Shown one piece after another: positions 1-5,745 of a stretch of DNA of 6,585 bases. The notes under the pieces were generated by a model, which worked only from the letters and a program-made list of their open reading frames with translations, ran no database searches and was not told where the DNA came from. Position numbers and translations under genes: made by a program. The stretch's first letter is position 1, and each line of letters opens with the position of its first letter. This DNA is from an uncultured bacterium (GTDB taxonomy: Bacteria; Planctomycetota; Phycisphaerae; Phycisphaerales; SM1A02), in contig CAIPQY010000337.1 in NCBI GenBank assembly GCA_903867275.1, positions 1 to 6,585 on the forward strand, in the 5' to 3' direction.

Positions 1-1773
1 ATCGAAGGCGGATGCCACCTGCTCGATGCGCTCGGCACGCGTGCGCGCCGCCTGCGACTTCTGCTCGGCAATGGTGGCCGTGGCCTGCAGCGCTTCCGCC
101 AGGGCCTGCGCATCGCGGTGCGACGCGGCCTTCACCGAAGCCTCGCGCGCCTCGCGTGCAACGGCTGCGTACTGATCGGACGCCGCGCGCAGCGCGACCG
201 GATCGAACTTGGTCGCTTCGTTCGCGGCAGGATCAACCACCGCAGCAAGCGCTGCATCGACGGCGCGCTGCGAGGCGCGAGCCTGATCCAGCCCGCGATC
301 GCGGCGCTCCACCGCAGCGGACTGCAGCCGTGCGGCAGATTGGCGGAACGCTTCCTGCATCGAAGACGGCTGCCGATCCACGGCCGCCAGCAGTTCGCGT
401 GCACGCGCCTCCAATGCCAGTGGATCTTCGGATTGCTTCAGCAGCGCGTCGGCTTCGGCAAGCAACGCAGTGGAAGCGGCCACCTGCTGCGCCTGTGCGG
501 CCTGCGCGTTGGCCACGCGCTGCTTGGCAGCGGCAAGTTCCGCGCGGCTGGCATGACGCACATCAGCCGCTTCGGAAGCCGCCACGCGCTCGGCCGTGGC
601 GAAGTCACCAACCGCAACAGCGCGATCGATCTCGGCGATGGCGGCGGCGAATCGCTGCTCGTCGCTCCACCACTGGAAGCCCCACCAGCCAGCGGCCCCC
701 AGCACACCGGCAAGCAGCACCGCGCCAAGCGCCATCGAGGCGCGTCGCCGCGCCTTGGCTGCATTCGCCTGCGTGCGGCGCTGTTGCAGCCTTCGCGCCA
801 CCGGCGACGGCAAGGCGGCATCCGCGCGCACCGCCGCATCGGCAAGTCGATCCAGTTCCTGAATGCCGGCGGCCTGATCCAGCGCAAGCTCCAGCTTTCC
901 AATCACTGCCGCGCGTTCCGCCTCGCTGGCCGCGCGCTCACGCTCACGACGCAGCAGGTCGAGCGGACCAGCCGCCTCGCGACGCAGCGTTTCGCCAAGC
1001 GCGTGGGCCGAGGCAAGCTTCTCCCACACCTGCGCCGCCTGCTTCAGCGCCGCCATGTCCATGGCCGCAGCCGCCGCGTGCAACGCCTCCACCGCATTCT
1101 TGGCGCCGCGCTGCGCTTCAAGCAATCGATCGGCCTCGGCCATCGATCGCGCCTTGTCGAACACATCGCGATGATCGTCCACGCGAAGCGACATCTGCTC
1201 CACCTGCGTCATCACCGCACTGGCCGCTTCGGCATCACCATCGCGAATGGCCTGCCGCGCCGCTTCGGCAAGCGAAGCGACCGCCTCGCGTTCCAGCTTG
1301 CGGATCGACTCAAGCCACGCCGGCTGCCGCGCATCGCGATCAACCAACGCACGCAGCGTCGCCAGACGCTCCGACACCGGCGCGCGACGCAACGCAGCCA
1401 CGCGCATGGCCGCCAGCAACGGCGCAAGCGACTGCTGCCGACCCGCCGTGACCACATAGGTTTCAAGCAGCGCTGCATCCACCTGCGAAGGTGCACCCAG
1501 ACCCGCGGCCTGCAACAGTCGCGTCCAGGCATCCATCGAACCATCCAGCCGCAGCGCCGCAGCATGCTGTGCCAGATGCACCGACTCGCCAAGGCTGAAC
1601 GCCTCGCTGCCAAGCCCACGCTGCGCCCACGCGTGACATCGCGCCAAGGTGGCGTTCACGGCGCGAACCTGCTCGGCATGCTCGGTTGCCAGCGCATCCA
1701 CCTCGGATCGCTTTGGCGAAGCCTGCAGCAGCAGACCGCGGATGCGCTCGATGAGGGAAGCGTGGTCCATCAT
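1..1773 (-). CDS. Helical, coiled-coil-rich single-pass membrane protein, third gene of the GTPase/GAP1 operon (C-terminus missing)
   Basis: An open frame of 591 codons runs from ATG at 1773 to the left window edge with no stop, so the C-terminus lies outside. A second ATG follows immediately (MMDHASL); the first is chosen because it overlaps the upstream stop (ATGA) and has a GAGGG eight bases upstream. Residues 1-345 are almost wholly alpha-helical, Ala/Arg/Glu/Leu-rich, with one Cys (C46). An Arg/Lys-rich stretch (about 327-344) precedes one membrane segment (about 347-366, MALGAVLLAGVLG then Trp-rich). Residues 370-591 look like coiled coil. By the positive-inside rule the N-terminal half should be cytoplasmic and the C-terminal half outside the inner membrane. 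I recall similar helical N-terminal regions in planctomycete hypothetical proteins, but I know no name or function. Context suggests a membrane partner, scaffold or effector of the GTPase pair. The reading frame is secure; the function is not. Confidence 0.85.
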   Translation of the reverse strand, partial: MMDHASLIERIRGLLLQASPKRSEVDALATEHAEQVRAVNATLARCHAWAQRGLGSEAFSLGESVHLAQHAAALRLDGSMDAWTRLLQAAGLGAPSQVDAALLETYVVTAGRQQSLAPLLAAMRVAALRRAPVSERLATLRALVDRDARQPAWLESIRKLEREAVASLAEAARQAIRDGDAEAASAVMTQVEQMSLRVDDHRDVFDKARSMAEADRLLEAQRGAKNAVEALHAAAAAMDMAALKQAAQVWEKLASAHALGETLRREAAGPLDLLRRERERAASEAERAAVIGKLELALDQAAGIQELDRLADAAVRADAALPSPVARRLQQRRTQANAAKARRRASMALGAVLLAGVLGAAGWWGFQWWSDEQRFAAAIAEIDRAVAVGDFATAERVAASEAADVRHASRAELAAAKQRVANAQAAQAQQVAASTALLAEADALLKQSEDPLALEARARELLAAVDRQPSSMQEAFRQSAARLQSAAVERRDRGLDQARASQRAVDAALAAVVDPAANEATKFDPVALRAASDQYAAVAREAREASVKAASHRDAQALAEALQATATIAEQKSQAARTRAERIEQVASAFD

Positions 1774-2840
1774 GCTGCGGGCCCTCGAAGCAGCCACCAC
1801 GCCGCAGCGCCAAGCAGGCCCGCGGCACCGATCCACAGCACGATGTTCATGGCACGACTGCTGGTGGGCCAGCCACCACGAGCCGGCGCATCCATCGCCA
1901 CGCGAATTGGATTCGTCGCCTCAGGTGCCTCGGCACTCGACATGAGATCAGGCGATTCGGAACGCGCCGCGCGCGCCGGCGAAGCAGCTTCCAGTCGCGC
2001 GGGCGGCGCCCACGCAACCGTTGCCGCGCGCACAACCTCCGCCGGCTTCTCCACAACCTGCCCCGCACCCTCACGCGCGTATCGCAGCAACGCTTCACTG
2101 GCGCGCGGCGGCTCGCCAACGCGTGGCCGCAGCATCCACGCCGCGTTCACCGGCGCCTTCTGCACCTCGGGTTCACGCTCATCCACCACGCAGATCACCG
2201 GCACCGGATCCGCAGAAGGTCGCAGCGGCCGCGTGCTCCAGCCGCGCTTCCACCGATTGGCTGTTGGCAGCAGCGCCACCATCTCCTGCAGCAGTTGCAG
2301 TCGATCGACACCCGCAGGCAGCACGATCCACGCGCCCACGCCGCTCTGGAACGCGCGCTCCAGCATCTCGGCGGCCACGCCGGCATCGCCGAAGGCACTC
2401 TTCCACGCATTCGCTGCACCGCCCGCCGGCTGCATGTCTGGCAACGGCGCAGGGACATCGAGTTCGCGCGGCTCGCCGCTGAACGACGCCATCCAACGCT
2501 CGTGATCGCACAGCAGCTGCGCTGGATCGCAGCGCTGCACCTCATCGGCATCCAGCACGCGGTGATGCGCCAGGCGATTGCCGCGACCTGTGTGATCCAT
2601 GCCGCTTGGTCGAATCACGCTTGCCACCCATTGCACGCCTGCGGGCATCGAGACCGCGCGCGTGGCACGCACGGTTCGATCCCAGTCGCTGGCGCCGTTC
2701 CATGCCTCGGAAAGGCCGGACAGCGCCGAGACCGATTCCACCAGCACGCGCGGCATGCCGCCGGTGCGCGCCGCAACCGCAAAGCCGGTGCCGCCATCCA
2801 GGCCGCGCCGCACCGAGGTGTGGATCACCTCCGCTCTCAT
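1770..2840 (-). CDS. GTPase-associated protein 1-like (GAP1-N2) protein with C-terminal membrane anchor
   Basis: This 356-residue protein starts at ATG 2840, which overlaps the GTPase stop (ATGA) and has a strong GGAAGGA eight bases upstream. The N-terminal region (about 1-110) resembles the GAP1-N2 domain as I recall it: IHTSVRRGLDGGTGFAV at 6-22, a GMPR...L..LSG stretch at 28-42, and HTGRGNRLAHHRVLD at 83-97. The family was predicted to be a GTPase-activating or GTPase-regulating partner of DO-GTPases. Residues 140-225 contain a second alpha/beta-looking region (WIVLPAGVDRLQLL, PVPVICVVDE). Residues 226-325 are Pro/Ala/Glu-rich and probably disordered. Residues 331-351 form a hydrophobic helix near the very C-terminus, so the protein looks tail-anchored in the inner membrane. 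Many GAP1 proteins are, from memory, considerably longer, so this is a compact form. Its overlaps with both flanking genes imply translational coupling. GAP activity is a family prediction and is not visible in the sequence. Confidence 0.8.
   Translation of the reverse strand: MRAEVIHTSVRRGLDGGTGFAVAARTGGMPRVLVESVSALSGLSEAWNGASDWDRTVRATRAVSMPAGVQWVASVIRPSGMDHTGRGNRLAHHRVLDADEVQRCDPAQLLCDHERWMASFSGEPRELDVPAPLPDMQPAGGAANAWKSAFGDAGVAAEMLERAFQSGVGAWIVLPAGVDRLQLLQEMVALLPTANRWKRGWSTRPLRPSADPVPVICVVDEREPEVQKAPVNAAWMLRPRVGEPPRASEALLRYAREGAGQVVEKPAEVVRAATVAWAPPARLEAASPARAARSESPDLMSSAEAPEATNPIRVAMDAPARGGWPTSSRAMNIVLWIGAAGLLGAAAWWLLRGPAA
1782..1786 (-). promoter_or_regulatory. Ribosome binding site of the helical membrane protein gene
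   Basis: On the minus strand GAGGG lies eight bases upstream of the ATG at 1773. It sits inside the 3' end of the preceding gene, so it supports translation of the overlapping gene and decides for the first of the two adjacent ATGs. Confidence 0.55.
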
Positions 2841-4048
2841 GGCTGCAGTCCTTCCAGTCGCCCGCCGGGCAGCCACTCGAAGGCCGCCACGAACGGCGCC
2901 GCCGCCCAGTGCGGCTCGATCTGCGAAGGCCGCACGCCATCCATTTCGCCTGCGGCACCCAGCGCCGAACACGGCACCATCAATACGCGACCAAACGCCG
3001 CGCGCAATGCAGCCACGAACTCCGGCGAACCGCGCTGCGCAAGCGCCATGCATGCCTGATGCGCCGCACGCAGTCGCGCCGCCGAAATGCCGCCGCCCTC
3101 GTAGGGCTCCTCATGCAGCGACACGCCCGCAGCCTTCGCCCACAGATCGGCCTTCGCCATCGCGATCACCAGCGGCACATCGCACGCCTCGTCGGTGCGA
3201 CGACCACGGTGGTGACGAATGCGCGAAGCCATCTCGGCAAGCACCAGATCCTGTCGCGACGTCACCGCGTTGCCTTCGGGCAATCCCGCAGCGCGGCGGA
3301 AGCCCGGATCCTGCGTTGGATCCAGCACGAACACCACGCCCTCGCTGCGACCCAGATGCCGCGTGACCGGCCGCATGGCATCGTCGGCACCCGGCATGAA
3401 ATGCTCGCCCGCGTTGTCGTACAGCACCAGCAGCCGCTCCGCACGCTGCAGCCCATGACTTCGCACCGCAAAGATGAACGGCACCGGCACGGTCTCGTCG
3501 CGGCCATCCAGCCGTACCGCGCGATAGCCACCACCACCGGCGGTCTCGGTCTTGGCCAATCGCACCGAGCGCTGCGGATCCGCGCTGGCAAACAGCAGAT
3601 TCTCAGCCTCATGCAACCGCGCGTTCAGGCGCGGCTCGGCGTCGGTCATCTCGATGCCCAGACGCACTCCCTCGCGACGCAGGCTCCACGCCGCACTTGC
3701 AAGCAGATGGCTCTTGCCGGCACCCGGCGCACCCACCACGCTCACGATGCTCGCCGGCACCTCCAGCATGGCGCGTGGAAATTCCTGACGACACCGCGGA
3801 CACGCAAGCCGCGTGCAGCGCGCACCTTCGGGATCGATCGCCGCACCGGTCAGATCAAAGCGACTTGGAAGAAACCGCAGCGGTTCATCGGCACCAGCCA
3901 CGGGATCACCAAGCAATCGCGGATCTTCCGAAACGAACAGCGCATCGCTTGGCGCAAACCCCTGCCAGCAGTGCGGGCAATGCAGCCTTCGCACCAGGTC
4001 CCGGGCCGGCTCGAAGATTGGGTTTCCGTGCATGGCAGCCACTGGCAT
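2837..4048 (-). CDS. Zinc-ribbon P-loop GTPase, DO-GTPase2-like
   Basis: This 403-residue protein is the first gene of the minus-strand operon. It opens with a split zinc ribbon: C24-P-H-C27 and C83-P-R-C86, with a further Cys at 78. The NTPase domain follows. The G1/Walker A loop is GAPGAGKS at 106-113. A G3/Walker B-like strand, LLVLYDNAGEHF (206-217), carries the D-x-x-G pattern. VVFVLDPTQDP (238-248) is the next core strand, and VIAMAKAD (294-301) occupies the G4 position. The G4 motif reads A-K-A-D instead of canonical N/T-K-x-D. No signal peptide or membrane helix is visible, so it is probably cytoplasmic. This layout matches the DO-GTPase2 family as I remember it, which occurs beside GAP1 proteins in predicted conflict or signalling systems. 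The start at 4048 gives the longest N-terminus; an ATG at 4033 (residue 6) is equally possible, since neither has a clear ribosome binding site. Nucleotide specificity and effector output are unknown. Confidence 0.85.
   Translation of the reverse strand: MPVAAMHGNPIFEPARDLVRRLHCPHCWQGFAPSDALFVSEDPRLLGDPVAGADEPLRFLPSRFDLTGAAIDPEGARCTRLACPRCRQEFPRAMLEVPASIVSVVGAPGAGKSHLLASAAWSLRREGVRLGIEMTDAEPRLNARLHEAENLLFASADPQRSVRLAKTETAGGGGYRAVRLDGRDETVPVPFIFAVRSHGLQRAERLLVLYDNAGEHFMPGADDAMRPVTRHLGRSEGVVFVLDPTQDPGFRRAAGLPEGNAVTSRQDLVLAEMASRIRHHRGRRTDEACDVPLVIAMAKADLWAKAAGVSLHEEPYEGGGISAARLRAAHQACMALAQRGSPEFVAALRAAFGRVLMVPCSALGAAGEMDGVRPSQIEPHWAAAPFVAAFEWLPGGRLEGLQP
2849..2855 (-). promoter_or_regulatory. 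Ribosome binding site of the GAP1-like gene
   Basis: GGAAGGA on the minus strand lies eight bases before ATG 2840. It decides the start: the frame stays open upstream to another ATG at 3053, but that extension runs antiparallel-frame inside the GTPase gene and is low-complexity Arg/Gly/Ala-rich sequence. Confidence 0.7.
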
Positions 4049-4056
4049 GGTTCGTT

Positions 4057-4062
4057 AGGCTA
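4057..4062 (-). promoter_or_regulatory. Possible -10 element for leaderless transcription of the GTPase operon
   Basis: TAGCCT on the minus strand fits the loose TAnnnT -10 pattern and ends eight bases before ATG 4048, which would place the transcript start at or next to the start codon. No convincing -35 element is seen. The gene lacks a Shine-Dalgarno sequence, which agrees with a leaderless start but does not prove it. Confidence 0.2.
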
Positions 4063-4113
4063 CCGCCTCGCTCGGTGCCCCGGCCGACGAATGCTGTTCC
4101 AAAACCCGAACAC

Positions 4114-4134
4114 GTGGACCCGCCAAGGGCCCAC
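4114..4134 (+). other. Imperfect inverted repeat upstream of the DUF481-like gene
   Basis: GTGGACCC (4114-4121) and GGGCCCAC (4127-4134) form an eight-base stem with one mismatch (A4118 against C4130) around a five-base loop, ending 24 bases before the start codon. It could be an operator or a 5' leader hairpin. No T-run follows, so it is not a good intrinsic terminator. In GC-rich DNA such stems also arise by chance. Confidence 0.3.
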
Positions 4135-4144
4135 TGCATGCCAC

Positions 4145-4148
4145 AGGA
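4145..4148 (+). promoter_or_regulatory. Ribosome binding site of the DUF481-like gene
   Basis: AGGA lies ten bases before ATG 4159. This selects 4159 over the in-frame ATG at 4138, and the choice places a normal signal peptide right at the N-terminus. Confidence 0.6.
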
Positions 4149-4158
4149 ATCCGATCTC

Positions 4159-5280
4159 ATGCCACGCCTGACTTCCCTGCTTCTCGCCGCTTCGCTCGCC
4201 ACCAGCATTGCAGCCACCGCCCTCGCCGACGAGGTGCTGGTCACGCTCGCCAGCGGCGACACCATCCGCGCCACGCTTGTCAGTGATGTGGATGGCACGC
4301 TCACGCTGAAGCACCCGGTGCTTGGCGACCTGAAGATCGCCAAGACGCAGGTGGTGAAGATGGAGCCCGCGCCCGCCGCGCAGGCTGCCGCACCGGCCGC
4401 CGCTGCTGCGCCAGCGCCTGCACCAGCCCCGGCGCCGGCTCCCGCACCAGCCCCCGCAGCAGCACCCGCTCCTGCCGAAAACACCACGCAGGTGCCTGCC
4501 CCCGCCGCTCCGGCCGCTGCCGCACCCGCCGATGCCACCAAGGCTGCACCAGACGCCGCAGCCGAGCCCGCCAAGCCCGCGGAAGATCCGAACAAGGCCA
4601 AGTGGACCGCTTCGGTCGAAGGCAACATCACCGGCGTCGCCGCCGAGAACGATCAGTGGGATCTTCGCGTGGCCGCCAAGGCGCTGCGCGAGACGCCCGA
4701 TGACAAGCTGAACATGTACGCCGAGTACTACCTGAAGACCTTGGGTGGCTCGAACAGCGGCAACACCGGCAGCGCCATCACGGATAGCAACCTGCTGAGC
4801 AACGTGACCTACGACCGCTTCCTGAACCCCGGCCCGTGGCTGTGGTTCGCCAAGGGTCAGTACGAATACGACATCAACCAGAACTGGGAAAACCGTCTCG
4901 GTGGCTGGAGCGGTGCGGGCTACCGATTCCTGCGCGATGATCCGAAGAAGTACGACCTGACCGCCAAGGTGGGTTTCGGTGTGACGCGCGAGTTCGGCGG
5001 CGTGGACGACTGGTTCCCGCAGGCATACTTCGAAGTCCAGGGCTTCTGGCAGATCTCCGATCGCCAGAAGGTCACCGCCAGCTCGTTCATCACGCCCGAC
5101 GTGTCCGAGTTCAACAACTACATGATCCTGACCCGCGTGGAATGGAGCATGAAGCTGGACTACATGAGCGGCCTCAGCCTGGTCGGCGGCTTCCGCGACC
5201 AGTATCAGAGCCCCGTGAAGGCGGCCGGCTCCAACCAGAACGACCTGCGCGTGTACCTGGGCTTCAAGCTCGACATCTGA
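4159..5280 (+). CDS. DUF481-like outer-membrane beta-barrel protein with SH3-like N-terminal domain
   Basis: This 373-residue protein starts with a signal peptide (MPRLTSLLLAASLATS...), probably cut after ALA at 21-23. Residues 24-68 form a small beta-rich SH3-like module (LASGDTIRATLVS, LKHPVLGDLKI). An Ala/Pro-rich spacer (about 69-142) follows. The remaining 230 residues alternate aromatic and polar residues in strand-turn pattern (WTASVEGNITG, LNMYAEYYLKT, WLWFAKGQYEYD, GAGYRFLRD, YDLTAKVGFGVTREF, LRVYLGFKLDI), as in the DUF481 (YdiY-like) family of predicted outer-membrane barrels. The final strand ends in Ile instead of the commoner Phe. A Shine-Dalgarno sequence supports the start. mscL follows 24 bp downstream, so the two are probably co-transcribed. 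The family's function is unknown. The barrel call rests on sequence pattern and remembered family resemblance. Confidence 0.85.
   Translation: MPRLTSLLLAASLATSIAATALADEVLVTLASGDTIRATLVSDVDGTLTLKHPVLGDLKIAKTQVVKMEPAPAAQAAAPAAAAAPAPAPAPAPAPAPAPAAAPAPAENTTQVPAPAAPAAAAPADATKAAPDAAAEPAKPAEDPNKAKWTASVEGNITGVAAENDQWDLRVAAKALRETPDDKLNMYAEYYLKTLGGSNSGNTGSAITDSNLLSNVTYDRFLNPGPWLWFAKGQYEYDINQNWENRLGGWSGAGYRFLRDDPKKYDLTAKVGFGVTREFGGVDDWFPQAYFEVQGFWQISDRQKVTASSFITPDVSEFNNYMILTRVEWSMKLDYMSGLSLVGGFRDQYQSPVKAAGSNQNDLRVYLGFKLDI
4363..4584 (+). repeat. Ala/Pro-rich low-complexity spacer within the DUF481-like gene
   Basis: Residues 69-142 are almost entirely Ala and Pro with a few charged residues towards the end. 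The core at residues 84-99 (4408-4455) is eight Ala-Pro dipeptides in a row. Such spacers are stiff and extended and probably separate the N-terminal module from the barrel in the periplasm. The codons used for the repeats vary, so it is not an exact DNA tandem repeat. Confidence 0.8.
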
Positions 5281-5304
5281 TCCATCAACCACGGACCACA
5301 CACC

Positions 5305-5679
5305 ATGAAGATCATCCAAGAGTTCAAGGAATTCGCCGTCAAGGGCAACGCACTCGACCTGGCCGTCGGCGTGATCATCGGCGCTGCGTTCGGCAAGATC
5401 GTGAAGAGCGTGGTGGACGACATCTTCAACCCCGCCATCGGCATGCTGATCGGCGGCGTGGACCTGTCCAACATCAAGATCCCGCTCAAGCACGCCATCG
5501 AGGCGGATCCCGCCAAGAACATCGTTGCGCAGCCGGAGGTGGCCATCAAGATCGGCACCTTCCTGAACATGTGCATCGAGTTCTTCATCGTGGCGTGGGC
5601 GGTGTTCCTGCTGGTGAAGGCGCTCAACCGCCTCGCCGAGAAGACCGGCGTGCCCCTCGGCACCCCTCCCAAGCCCTGA
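5305..5679 (+). CDS. mscL: Large-conductance mechanosensitive channel MscL, short C-terminus
   Basis: This 124-residue inner-membrane channel opens under membrane tension and releases solutes during hypo-osmotic shock. Its N-terminus matches the family closely: the amphipathic helix IIQEFKEFAVKGN (3-15), then TM1 with DLAVGVIIGAAFGKIV (18-33), including the gate positions L19, G22, V23 and G26 at the same numbers as in E. coli. A periplasmic loop spans about 51-79, and TM2 covers about 82-106 (FLNMCIEFFIVAWAVFLLVKA). After ALNRLAEKTG the protein ends in PLGTPPKP at residue 124. E. coli MscL has 136 residues and ends in a cytoplasmic helix of the LLTEIRDLL type, which is absent here, and no frame downstream encodes it. 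There is no clear Shine-Dalgarno sequence in the 24-bp gap, so translation may depend on readthrough from the preceding gene. The identity is secure. Confidence 0.96.
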   Translation: MKIIQEFKEFAVKGNALDLAVGVIIGAAFGKIVKSVVDDIFNPAIGMLIGGVDLSNIKIPLKHAIEADPAKNIVAQPEVAIKIGTFLNMCIEFFIVAWAVFLLVKALNRLAEKTGVPLGTPPKP

Positions 5680-5690
5680 CGTCCGCGTAA

Positions 5691-5717
5691 CAGGGACGGG
5701 GGTGTTTATTGGACCCC
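5691..5717 (+). repeat. Possible short dispersed-repeat motif or weak hairpin between mscL and the OPT gene
   Basis: CAGGGACGGGGGTG followed by a T/A-rich loop and ACCCC forms a five-base GGGGT/ACCCC stem (5699-5703 with 5713-5717) around a nine-base loop. The string resembles short GGGGAC...GACCCC motifs that I remember recurring in genomes carrying REP-associated (IS200-like) transposases. Only one copy lies in this window and no transposase is present. There is no T-run, so it would be a poor intrinsic terminator. Confidence 0.25.
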
Positions 5718-5732
5718 TCGTGCGCGCCGCCA

Positions 5733-5738
5733 TATCTT
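5733..5738 (+). promoter_or_regulatory. Possible -10 element for leaderless transcription of the OPT gene
   Basis: TATCTT ends seven bases before ATG 5746, with a weak TTGGAC (5709-5714) 18 bases further upstream as a possible -35. A transcript from here would begin at about the start codon. The gene has no Shine-Dalgarno sequence, which agrees with a leaderless mRNA. Confidence 0.3.
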
Positions 5739-5745
5739 CGCGGCC

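Larger units (their letters stand above)
4049..4158. promoter_or_regulatory. Divergent intergenic region between the GTPase operon and the DUF481-like gene
   Basis: These 110 bp separate genes read outward on opposite strands, so promoters for both must lie here or extend into the flanking genes. I see no strong paired -35/-10 hexamers on either strand. The region holds a CACGTG palindrome (4111-4116), an imperfect hairpin (4114-4134) and a Shine-Dalgarno sequence for the right-hand gene. Confidence 0.5.

Noticed and set aside
12..1451. 479-codon open frame on the plus strand
   Set aside because: Its Pro/Arg/Ala-rich low-complexity translation is antisense to the helical membrane protein gene. 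No start signal or domain is visible.
118..2505. 795-codon open frame on the plus strand
   Set aside because: It lies antisense to the helical-protein and GAP1-like genes, is extremely Arg/His/Leu-rich, shows no recognisable domain and crosses a real gene boundary. It is a by-product of high GC and biased codon use on the other strand.
2841..3053. Longer start of the GAP1-like gene at ATG 3053
   Set aside because: The 71 extra residues overlap the GTPase gene and look like low-complexity out-of-frame sequence. The start at 2840 has a strong ribosome binding site and begins directly at the conserved domain.
3697..4158. Upstream extension of the DUF481-like frame to 3697
   Set aside because: It overlaps the divergent GTPase gene and would bury the signal peptide. 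The Shine-Dalgarno sequence and signal peptide fix the start at 4159.
2606..4171. 521-codon plus-strand open frame, and smaller ones opposite the GTPase
   Set aside because: They are antisense to the GTPase gene, whose zinc-ribbon and P-loop motifs fix the coding strand. The translation is Arg/His-rich without motifs.
4363..4584. DNA tandem repeat
   Set aside because: The repetition is at protein level (Ala-Pro); codons vary between units, so there is no clean DNA repeat array.
5699..5717. Intrinsic terminator after mscL
   Set aside because: The stem has only five pairs with a nine-base loop and no T-run on either side, so it does not meet the usual terminator pattern.
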